A DNA stretch of 64,000 nt, taken from Limonium bicolor (lineage: Eukaryota > Streptophyta > Magnoliopsida > Caryophyllales > Plumbaginaceae). Below the pieces are notes generated by a model that worked only from the letters and a program-made list of their open reading frames with translations, did not search any database and was not told where the DNA came from. Shown one piece after another: positions 48,925-58,972 of this stretch (within the stretch, counting starts at the first letter, position 1; each line of letters begins with the position of its first letter). The stretch is from positions 289,703,533-289,767,532 of the forward strand of contig CM041778.1 of assembly GCA_023374045.1 (NCBI GenBank), given 5' to 3'. Position numbers and translations under genes: made by a program.

Positions 48925-49590
48925 ACCCTAGGCAGTCAACGCCTTAGAATAGCTTGACATCATTTTCACCACTTTAGGTAGTCAGCGCCTTAGAATAGCT
49001 CGACAGCATATCATCATTTCAGGCAGTCAACGCCTTAGAATAGCTTGACATCATTTTCATCACTTTAGGTGGTCAGCGCCTTAGAATAGCTCGACAGCAT
49101 ATCATCATTTCAGGCAGTCAACGCCTTAGAATAGCTTGACATCATTTTCATCACTTTAGGTAGTCAGCGCCTTAGAATAGCTCGACAGCATTCATCATTT
49201 CAGGTCAACGCCTTAGAATAGCTTGACAATCTTTCATCACTTTAGGTAGTCAGCGCCTTAGAATAGCTCGACAGCATTCATTTCAGGTAGTCAGCGCCTT
49301 AGAATAGCTCGACATCATTTTCATCATTTCAGGTAGTCAGCGCCTTAGAATAGCTCGACATCATTTTCATCATTTTAGGTAGTCAGCGCCTTAGAATAGC
49401 TCGACAATGCTTTGTATTTTAGGTAGTCAGCGCCTTAGAATAGCTCGACAATGCTTTGTATTTTAGGTAGTCAGCGCCTTAGAATAGCTCGACAATGCTT
49501 TGTAGCTTAGGTAGTCAGCGCCTTAGAATAGCTCGACAATGTTTTGTAGCTTAGGTAGTCAGCGCCTCCGAATAGCTGGGCATCGTTAAC
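48925..49590 (+). repeat. 46-48-bp tandem array
   Basis: About 14 copies of a unit with core CAGCGCCTTAGAATAGCTCGACA and a variable cat-rich or tttgtat-rich linker. Early copies alternate CAACGCC/GCTTGACA with CAGCGCC/GCTCGACA, giving a dimer; later copies are homogenised. Confidence 0.92.
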
Positions 49591-49687
49591 CCGGTTTCAC
49601 ACAACGTGGAGGATTCTGTGGGTCCAAAATTTTGGGGCACCACTCAAGCATCAACCAGACTTTCACATTCGTTACAAAGTCCAGTTG

Positions 49688-49700
49688 ACGGGGGGCAATC
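49688..49700 (+). promoter_or_regulatory. Polypurine tract of gag-only element
   Basis: ACGGGGGGCAATC directly before the 3' LTR start TGTTATACCC. Confidence 0.8.
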
Positions 49701-51490
49701 TGTTATACCCAAAATTTTGACCCCCTGGTTAGGGTCTACGTGGTACCGGTGTTGTGAGAGGCATTTTAATCAAGCGGTGAGGGATCCCGGTCCGATCGGC
49801 ACGTTCCATGGCATGGGGAGCAGCTTCGTCGCTTTCAGGGGCGTTTTGGTAATCTTTAAAGGCTCCTAAGACCTCTTGTAAGCTTTCTCTCTCCTCCAAA
49901 GGGTGCCCAAATCAGCTCGAAATGCTTTGATATTTTAACCCATGATAGAGGATGACATTTTAAGCATAATGGCGTTGGAATTTTGATTTTTCGAATTTCC
50001 AATAATTTTCTAGCAATTTCTGATTGAATCTGACGAGAAATTCAATTTAAAAATGCTCCAGCATTTAAAAAAATTCGTTTCCACCTCAGAAAATTCATAA
50101 TATCCATTCTTGACATGTGGTTAAAATTTCATAGCAAAATTCCTTTGGGAAGTTACTCAGTTAAAATATCGAAAAATCTTACTTTTACTAGATTCTCTTT
50201 ATCTTTAAGGAAGTCTATATAAGGGGATAGGTTTTTGGATAAAATCAGAACCTCACACACTCAAGAACCCTAGAGAGTCAGAAAACACGGCCTCCTCTCT
50301 CTCTCTCACGTTTTCCAACACCCGGCCACCCAAATCATACTGAAAACCCCCCGAAATCACCATCTAAACACGTTTTCCAATCCCCAAAGCACCAATAATC
50401 ATCAAAACCTCACAAAAACACCTCTAAAACGTGAAGAATAGCAAGGACAACCAGCAACCAGAAGCTTGGGTCGAAATCCTCTCGGGTCTGCCATCAACGG
50501 AGCACTCGACGAGTCCCGGTGTGAAGAACGTTGTGAATCCGAAGGTAAAACAGGTAGAAACTCCACTTCCCTGACTCACCACGGTATTATCTGTCTTGCC
50601 TCAAAATTTGGGCTCAAACTAACCTTCGTAGGCTTCTGTATTGCTGTTTATTTAAGCCTCTGTCAGATAACTTGTTTGCTAAGTTTCGTGCTTAATTCGA
50701 ATTCAAATTGAAAACTTTCAATCGCTAACGTCTTGTACATCTTTCAGGCTACACACCCATAAAATTTGAGCTCAAAACACCCTCGGGAACCTTCTGAAAA
50801 CCCCTGTCCGTGGGTGGTCCGTGACCTCGGACCTATGGTCCGGGACCTCGGACGCGTTGTCCGAGACCACGGACACCCACGGACGGCGGCGGGATTTTAA
50901 AAATTCAAAATTTAGGTTTTTCTAATAATGTCCGGGCCCACGGACATCCTGTCCGTGGCCCCGGACCTTGCAAATTTTTGTTTTCCTTTAATTTCGACTT
51001 TTCTGTATATTTAGGTTAACTGGGGTCCGTGGTCTCGGACGTTTGGTCCGTGGCTACGGACGTAATCAAAATTTGACCTAATTCTGCCTCCGAAACCCTA
51101 GTTTAGGTAGCTTTTAATTTCACTTTAATTTTCTGTCAAAAAACGCTAAAAAACACAAAAAAACAGAAGCTTGCGCACTTAGGTTAAAACGACTCGTAAT
51201 AAGCCGTAAATAAACTGAGTAGAGGAAAAACGACCTAGGAAGGGTAATGAAAGTAATTGAACCCTAATTAAGTCGAATATCAAGCCCCCGAACCCGAACT
51301 CTCCTTCCTAATTTGATCTAGGTTAAAATTAGGTGGCGACTCATAATAGGTTCCAGTGAGCTAGCTTAGGTTTTAATAATTATTGTTTTATGACATAGTT
51401 ATTAATCTTAGGTTATAAGTGGACCTGAAACCCGACTAGATCCCAATCAATTTAATCAACATAGGATAGGGTTTAAAATCGAGGCTCACA
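49701..51490 (+). repeat. 3' LTR of gag-only element
   Basis: Near-identical to 41739-43522, with the hairpin array copy at 50804-51062. One array arm is longer here (GGCTACGGACGT against GGCTACGGAGA in the 5' LTR). Followed by the TSD CCCGT. Confidence 0.92.
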
Positions 51491-53179
51491 CCCGTACTGA
51501 GGGCAGTGGATATTAACTGAACAATGAATTTACCTGAGGACGGAAGATACCGTTACCTCGAAGAGAATGGAGGTGATATGACTTGAATAAGAGTTAGGAT
51601 GACATAACGGAGAGCGATGATCAGTAGAACCCACTAAGTTTGTGAGTACCCAATTGTAACCCTTAGGAAAAAAGCGTTAGAACCAACTAGGATTAATTCC
51701 TTTAACTATCATTTGACTATCAGATTAGGCACTGAGCCTAAATACCGTATGACATAGGCCTACGGATGAATTCCTTTAATACCACTATAATGACCCAAAA
51801 TCTAGGAAAGCGAATGTGATAAATCACAAACACTGATTAATATCAGACTAAAGAGGGACTACCATAAGACAAGGAAAACACGAGGTGTCAACCCTTATCA
51901 TGGAGTCCAGATTACACCATAGGGTTTAACCCAATGAATTGGGTGGAGTTCGAGAACTGAAAACTCATATCTAAATGGTGTTAATAGCCTAGGAGTGAAC
52001 ATGAGAGATAGTAAGCAGAGACTAATCCCCACTCATAGATAACCGATAACGAGCACGTGAAAACCAATATTTGAGAGCTAGGTCACAAACACCTATTTTA
52101 GAGAAGGTAATGAATATACATATTAATAAAAGAACCCAGAGAACCCTTAGGGCCATTATAACACTAAAGGTAAGAATTGGCAGCCTAGTTACTCCAACAT
52201 GAATTACCGGGACTAAGAGTGTGATAACCACCGGGTACGAACACTACGAGTGCACTAAAAGAGACATGGGACGACCACACTCCTAGGAGCTTGTGGGCCT
52301 AATGAAACATACTTTAATTTAGTTGGGTAAGTAGTAATGTATCAGTATGGTACCTCATGTATGTAAACGAGTAGTATAAGGACCTAGGAGGTAATCAACT
52401 CTGTGTCTAAGTCAGAGATTGGAATCCTGACTAGGTAAACCATGAATTGACGAGAGAGATCTCAGTCAAACCAACAAGGTTGGGGAAATCAAGAATAGCT
52501 TGATTGTAAAACGACATAAGGTCGTAACTCCACAGAAGAGAAGTTAGAGCACAAGTTTCAGAGATTTTCGAAAACAAGAAAGCCAAAGGCCGGTTAACGA
52601 TAAAGGCAAGGAGAACCCATTAATGAGAAGATGATTTATGGTACCTTATGAGGTGGTGAGAGCTGCCCATGATAGCACGATGTTAAGAACTTTGAGAGGA
52701 ACCTTTGTAATGTTATAGATGCTACCCAGAAAGGGGTCACAAGAGAGTTACATGATGCGCTAAGGGCGCAGCGATAATGTCGCATTAAGTAATAATAACC
52801 ACATGCTCAAGCCATAAAACGTTAGTATGTTAGTACCAATTAGGGTTGAACGGAAAACGTATGCCAAGTTAATTAGACTCATGCTTTATTTATTATTTTA
52901 CCAGGTCAAAAATCTTGTCTGCACTTATACCGAAGGTTAGTTCGGTAGGGTGGCATGAACTCTTGGGAATATACCATGAGCATGTATAGAATTCAGAAAG
53001 ACTGAATAGAATAGCTAGTCGAAATAATAAGTGTGTGTGACAAACGATATCACGCAGCAAAATAATTTTCCTCCATTCCCATAATTATGGAAGACCGTGT
53101 AGAAAACACCGTCTCATGGAGTTGAAACCGGCATGAAACTACTACTTAAAAGGGTGAACTAGCCCTAAGGTAGTTGGGC
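51491..53179 (+). other. LARD4 internal region, second part
   Basis: Non-coding, collinear with LARD3 at about 24150-25700. The stretch 52225-52245 (acgaacactacgagtg) sits where LARD3 has its YGHYEF-like text. No frame over 70 codons. Confidence 0.65.
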
Positions 53180-53201
53180 CACTAGTACAAAACAGACCTA
53201 C

Positions 53202-53833
53202 CGCAGCGCCCCTATTGCAGCGATTGTAAGAGGAACCGCTGCAATAGGACGTTTTAAAATTTTCGTGTCACCTACCGCAGCGGTTCCTAGCTAACAACCG
53301 CTGCAGTAGGTGACGCGAAAATTTTAAAACGTCCTATTGCAGTGGTTCCTCTTACAACCGCTGCAATAGGGGCGCCGCGGTAGGTAAGTCGATTTTTTTA
53401 AAAACAAATCCCGCTTATTCTTTTAAAAATTTCACTATCCCGCGTTTTTAAAAGCCTATTGCAGCAGTTGTTAACTAGGAACCGCTGCAGTAGGTAGGTC
53501 GGTTTTTTAAAAAAAAATCCCGCTTATTTTTTTTAAAAAAAATCACTATCCCGCTTTTTTTTAAGCCTATTGCAGCGGTTGTTAGCTAGGAACCGCTACA
53601 ATAGGTAGGTCGATTTTTTTGAAAAAAAAGAAGTCCCGCTTATACTTTTAAAAAATTTCACTATCCCGCTTTATTTTAAGCCTATTGCAGCGGTTGTTAG
53701 CTAGGAACCGCAGCAATAGGTAGGTCGATTTTTTCAAAAAAAAAAATTCCCGCTTATTTTTTTCAAAAATTTCACTTTCCCAGTTTTTTTTAGTCAATTG
53801 CAGCGGTTGTTACTAGGAACCGCTGCAATAGAC
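53202..53833. repeat. CACTA left subterminal inverted-repeat array
   Basis: Six hairpins pairing TTGCAGCGGTT with AACCGCTGCAATAG, loop GTTAGCTAGG or its complement, separated by cccgcttat...tcccgc spacers rich in T and A runs. Confidence 0.88.
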
Positions 53834-54407
53834 TTTTTGTTTTAATATAAAAGTTTCTCCTCTGTTAACTGACGTTAATTATGCTCTACGCTCTCCTTCT
53901 TCTGGCCGCGGCGAACAAGGAACAACTCTGCGCTCTCTTCTTCTCTTCACTCACGGTCGTTGGCGAACAAGGTGCGCATGCTCTGCGCTCTCTTCCCTCA
54001 TGGTAATATGCTCGAACTTATCTTTACTTCGGTAATTTTGTAACCCTAACTGAGAACAAGATGCTCTGCGCCTCCATTAATATTCTCACGCGGTAATTTT
54101 GCAACCCTAACTGGCAAACAAGAACATATATGCTATGTGCCTCTTTCTCTTCTCATATCTACACCTCTTTTACTGTAATTTTGCAAATCTGGTTGGTGGA
54201 CGAGGAACAAGGGTTGCGCCCCTGTATTCTCATCTCACTGTAATTTTGCAACAGGTTTGGAGAACAAGGAACATGTTGTGCGCCTCACGGAAATTTTGAA
54301 ACTTGATCTGGTGAAAAAAGGAACATATTTTGCGCCGATTCTGAACTGGTGAATGGCTGCGCGAGGAAGAAGATGAAGCAAAATTTTTTTTAAAAAAAAA
54401 ATACCTA

Positions 54408-54690
54408 AGGCAGCGGTTCCTAGCTAACAACCGCTACAATAGGCTTGTTTTTTTTTCAGAAGCCCACCTATGGCAGCGGTTGTTAGCTAGGAACCGCTGT
54501 CGTAGGCTGGTTTTTTTCCCAGAAGCCCACCTATGGCAGCGGTTGGTAGCTAGGAACCGCTGCCATAGGTAACCTACTGCAGCGGTTTAAAAACCGCTGA
54601 GATAGGTCGAGACCCTATCGCAGCGCACCTCATCACAGCGGTTCTAGAACCACTGCGATAGACCCAAAACAACCGCTGCGATAGGTCTAT
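54408..54690. repeat. CACTA right subterminal inverted-repeat array
   Basis: Four further hairpins of the same GGCAGCGGTTGTTAGCTAGG type, closing with single AACCGCTGCGATAG words next to the terminus. Confidence 0.88.
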
Positions 54691-54702
54691 TTTGTACTAG
54701 TG

Positions 54703-55149
54703 GGCGTACTGCTTACGGAGTGAGTGGGCCCATATTGCTTAAGTTTGACATACCTAGCAGGTTTGGGAAAACAAATGATGTGTTTACATCTCCCGATCAA
54801 CCGTATATGAATATACATACACCTAACCAAGATAGGCAGTATAGCCAGAATGGCTAAAGCCCGACCCTAGAGAAAAGGGGTAATGTAATATGTAGCACAT
54901 TTGTGCACGAATATTCCACAGGAGTGGAACATCTTGAACTTATTACTTCAAGATGATATATTCGTAGATTACGTGGGCGTAATCCCTTTTAAGGGGGGTA
55001 GAGCGAGTTCACGCATTTAAAATATACCGTACGTAGGAGTACGTAGCGCATGGTACACATGCTGCAAATGATTATTGTACGTAGAGTACAAGTCTTATGA
55101 TTGTATTATATTACTTGATGTAATACTGTGATGTATTATATGTATGAAT

Positions 55150-55183
<34 letters not shown>

Positions 55184-55413
55184 TAGTTTGCATTAGTTAT
55201 GGTGAATATGAAAGGGAGAACATATACAATGTTCTTACCCTAGTTCCGATAATTTACGCAAACATTGTGAACATTAGACACATAAACACCTAGCTTGTTA
55301 GCTCCGATGTGAGAGTTCAAGTAGGTCTATCTTGTAGCTCCGATGAGAGATTTCAGATAGAAGGAGTAGAAAGCTCCGTACTATCTGATTTGTGACTCGG
55401 TATGAAACCGATT
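54703..55413 (+). other. LARD4 internal region, third part, with polypurine module
   Basis: Includes GATTACGTGGGCGTAATC (54967-54984) and TTTTAAGGGGGGTAGAG (to about 55003), identical in layout to LARD3 25756-25791. After it comes the same post-tract segment (cctagcttgttagctccgatgtgaga against cctatcttgttaacttcggtgtgag) and a (TA)n run at 55146-55182. Confidence 0.75.
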
Positions 55414-56411
55414 TGTAACACCTCTGCTGCTAATCCAACCATCAACTCCTAACCCGTCTCATTTACCAATACTCAAGTAGCGGAATTAAACTACCAACGG
55501 CGGGTATTACAATGCTGTTAGTCACCCACGTGACTAACCAGGCCAATACAACACAACAATCAAATACAGCAACATATACAATATCGGTCTGATGGGTCTT
55601 ATATACCGAGTACTACAAACCCAACTATACAATCCATTCCTTGATCAATACTCAAAGCAAATACAACTTCAACTCTTTGATACACAAATACAATATCCAT
55701 TCTATACAATACCGAGTATCTACAATTCCCAAGTCTATCCATGACCCTTTGGTCTTACAAACCCATAATACATAATTCCAAACCCTTGAACAACTACCCA
55801 TATCAATAACAACCCTGTCCTACTCTCGAACGGTTGACGGCTTCGTTGTACCTGGAAAATAAAAATGATGCCCCTAGGGGCTCAGCAAAATTGCTGCATA
55901 TGACTTTCGCATACCCCGCGTACTAGCAAGGGTACGCCGACTATTTGGTCGAGAGCATGTGATTCATTTTATTTCAAACAACATGCGTACAACATACATT
56001 ATATATGTACGTTCACAATCAAAGTTCACAATGAACACAAACACTAACACACCAATCAAGTGGTTAACTTATTGTGCTCTTTACCTAGGCTTGAGGGTTT
56101 CTACCTCACTATGCCTTACTCACTTGCTCATCGTCTTACCCACTCTCTTGGGTACTCTTACTCACAATCTCAACTCAATGCGCAATTACAACTCAATTCT
56201 GTACCTCAAACAAATTCTCAAATCAAATACTCAAACCAATTCTCTATCCTCAAGGCATCTTTTAAGTCTTAGCCACGACCTCCGGGTAGGGTCATACACA
56301 AGGCCCACCACCGGGCTTACAAATACCAAAAGAAGCTATGTATTTAGCTCCTCAGATTCACAAATGTGCAGTTCTCTACCGGACTACTCAAATTCCTAAA
56401 ACTCTTCTCTC
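55414..56411 (-). repeat. Partial Tekay-type LTR, interrupted by TEK5
   Basis: Begins TGTAACACCTCTGCTGC and parallels the first kilobase of the TEK5 LTR (shared 'gcataccccgcgtactag' and 'actatttggtcgag'). It stops where TEK5 starts at 56412. The 146-residue frame at 55959-56399 lies wholly in LTR sequence and has no domain. The rest of this element would be right of the window. Confidence 0.75.
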
Positions 56412-58038
56412 TGTAACACCCCAGCCGCTAATCCTTCCATTAACCTCTAATCATCCTCGTAATTACTTTACTCACAGCGGAATACTCACTTACTTACTTA
56501 CTCCCGGCGGGTGATACAACGCCGTTAGTCATCCAAGACTAACAAGGCTACTACTACTTACAGTAACGGTCTGACGATTAGAATAACCAAATACATACTA
56601 CTTACTTACAATACCGAATACTTACTTACAAATGATTACCGAGTATCCAAATATACGAATTACATTCCAAGGCTACTTCCCAAAAATTAAGAGTTTGTAC
56701 ATTTACTCATTTCTATCCAATCACAATTCATTATCCAAAAAGGTGTACCACATGGTACACCGGCTACTCAAAAAGGCCTTAGTCGTGTACAACTCGGTAC
56801 ACCATCCCAATCTACTAACTACCCCAAAAGAATTCGTCCCGGTCCTTACTCGACCATCACGTCTCGCGGGTACCTGTAGAATAAAAACATTCCCCCTAAG
56901 GGGTCAGCTTACGCTGCATATGATAACCGCATACCCCGCGTACTAGCGAGGGTACGCCAACTATTTGGTCGAGTACATGCAGTTCGTTTCATTCATACGT
57001 ACATACATGCTTTATACAATACAATTCAATACATTCATTTCACAAGGCATACATACATTCAATACATGCAAAGAAGACATTACAAGTGAACCATTTATAC
57101 ATACCGAATACTCACCGCATTACGAAGATACACTTCTCCAATTCATACAGAAGTCATGTTAGCTTCATTACACACCCGGGTTAATCGGGTGTTCAATACT
57201 CTTTTACTCAAGGTCAATGACTTACAATAGTCGAGACCGATACACATACAATACTTACTTCTTACTTACTTTACTCAAGTCAAGTCGGTATGACCTCCGG
57301 GTAGGGATTACTACATCCCACCACCGGGCTTTAGGGTGGCCCACTAATCCAGGATGCTACCCATTCAAGGGGATTGGTCCATGGAAAAGATTATAGCCAG
57401 GATTCGGATCCAACCTCTTGTGTTTCCTTATCCTCACGCGTGGCCGAAACTATATCGGACTTGTACTCATTCCATTTTACTCATTACTCAAGTTAGGAGT
57501 TAGAATGTTAGGAATTAGTAGAAGTCATTACTACCTTTCCATACATCAATACAATACATAAGTACTCACCACGTACACGTACACTTCATTCTCATTCATT
57601 CATTTCATGAATTATACAAACTAAATGTTCAAGGGGACACAACAAGAACAATATAGTTCAACACAACTAAGTGCAATAAAAGTCCGATTCGTGCATTTAT
57701 CTTATTGGTGATCACATAAGCACACAAATCGGGGTAACCAAGTTAGGATACAGGGCATGAAGAAATCATACCGTACACCGTCGTTTTTGTACTACCGGGT
57801 CCTTTGACGATCACCTATTTGATTCCTATTCATACATGAAGTAGTATGATCAATGACCTATTATTGATCTAACTTACTCCTTCATTATTACTTCCAATGT
57901 ATACTTACTACTTATTACTTCCTTATTTGGTTTTAAAACCATTTTTTTCTTTACTACTTCTTAAACTTGTTTCCTTACTCATTCACTTACTTTCTTACCC
58001 TTATTACCTTCATTAATGTTATATTACTTCATACATAT

Positions 58039-58549
58039 TGTAACACCCCATATGGATAACTATCCAACAACCTAGCTCCCAAGCCATCCGGGCTTGAAAA
58101 CTAGCCACTTTAGGCCCTCAATCCTCACTTGGGCTGAAAAGTGGAAGGCCTGTTGTTGTAGTCAACACATATGTATTATTATAAACCACTCACATTACAA
58201 CTCATATCCCGATGTGGGATGGGGGTATTACATACTCCCCCACTCAAAGAACGTGACGTCCTCGTCGCAAGCCTAATATCCAAGTCCCATGGACCTCCTC
58301 GGTAGGTGTCGGGTAGATCATCCCAACACGGTCCCGAGTCAGCTCTGATACCATTTGTAACACCCCATATGGATAACTGTCCAACAACCTAGCTCCCAAG
58401 CCATCCGGGCTTGAAAACTAGCCACTTTAGGCCCTCAATCCTCACTTGGGCTGAAAAGTGGAAGGCCTGTTGTTGTAGTCAACACATATGTATTATTATA
58501 AACCACTCACATTACAACTCATATCCCGATGTGGGATGGGGGTATTACA
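58039..58549 (-). mobile_element. Intact TRIM element, 511 bp
   Basis: Two 194-bp LTRs (58039-58232 and 58356-58549) differ by one or two bases and have ends TGTAACACCCC and GTATTACA. The 5-bp duplication CATAT is at 58034-58038 and 58550-58554. Minus-strand reading gives primer site TGGTATCAGAGCTGA just inside the right LTR and polypurine tract TGAGTGGGGGAGTA next to the left LTR. The 123-base internal part is non-coding. Near-identical LTRs indicate recent insertion. Confidence 0.96.
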
Positions 58550-58645
58550 CATATGCTCACATGTGTAGAGGCATATATATATATACATACTTATGATTAC
58601 TATAGTTATATAATAAAAATAAATATATTTTTTTTTGTAAGTTAT

Positions 58646-58972
58646 GGGTCGTCTGACCCACCGTCCGACCCAAGCCCTGGGTCGGACCGTTCCAGTAGAT
58701 TTTCGTCTTCTGAAATTCTTCCCGTCCGACCCATACACCTCTGGGTCGGACCATTCCAGAAAGTTTCGGTTCCGTTGTCCAAGCTGCGTCTGACCCATGT
58801 CCGACTCAACCTCTGGGTCGGACGGAGTCAGAAGCTTCGACAACAGAATTTTCTTGCCCGTCCGACCCACGTCCGACTCACGGCTCCTGGGTTGGACCGT
58901 TCCAGAATGTTTTATTCTCGTTACTTAAGCCTTGTCCGACCCACGGTCCGATCCAGGCTCTGGGTCGGACGG
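58646..58972. repeat. Hairpin array, GTCCGACCC/GGGTCGGAC motif, in TEK5 LTR
   Basis: About five units in which CGTCCGACCCA is followed 10-20 bases later by CTGGGTCGGAC, each then trailed by a 'cgttccagaa.gttt' spacer. Similar in motif to the LARD3 array (GACCGACCC) but not the same word. The overlapping 124- and 148-residue frames come from this repeat. Confidence 0.85.

Larger units (their letters stand above)
41739..51490 (+). mobile_element. Gag-only Tat/Ogre-type element (TR-GAG-like), 9.75 kb
   Basis: LTRs 41739-43522 and 49701-51490 (about 1.79 kb), nearly identical, start TGTTATACCC and end GGCTCACA. The target duplication CCCGT lies at 41734-41738 and 51491-51495. The primer site TGGCGACTCTGCTGGGGA is of the kind seen in Tat/Ogre elements; the polypurine stretch GACGGGGGGCAATC abuts the 3' LTR. 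It encodes only gag (44329-45930, frameshifted); in place of pol there are about 3.7 kb of tandem repeats and non-coding DNA. It sits inside LARD4. Confidence 0.92.
53180..54702. mobile_element. Non-autonomous CACTA (En/Spm) transposon, 1.5 kb
   Basis: Termini are CACTAGTACAAAA at the left and its complement TTTTGTACTAGTG at the right; similarity continues about 28 bases with two mismatches. The 3-bp duplication GGC lies at 53177-53179 and 54703-54705. Subterminal regions hold many GCAGCGGTT/AACCGCTGC words, the expected type of transposase-binding repeat in this superfamily. The centre (53850-54360) is four to five diverged copies of a 'ggtaattttgcaaccctaactgg...aacaagg' repeat. There is no transposase. 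Confidence 0.92.
35229..55413 (+). mobile_element. LARD4: second Tekay-related non-autonomous element, interrupted
   Basis: The 5' LTR 35229-40017 is complete (TGAAATACCCC...GGGGTGTTACA). Internal sequence follows in three pieces, 40018-41738, 51491-53179 and 54703-55413, separated by a gag-only LTR element and a CACTA element. Internal text is collinear with LARD3. After the polypurine module at 54967-55000, about 410 bases of the LARD3-like post-tract segment remain before a minus-strand LTR starts at 55414. The second LTR is not in the window and may lie beyond its right edge. Confidence 0.85.

Noticed and set aside
55959..56399. 146-codon frame
   Set aside because: Lies inside an LTR fragment, low complexity, not conserved in the related TEK5 LTR.
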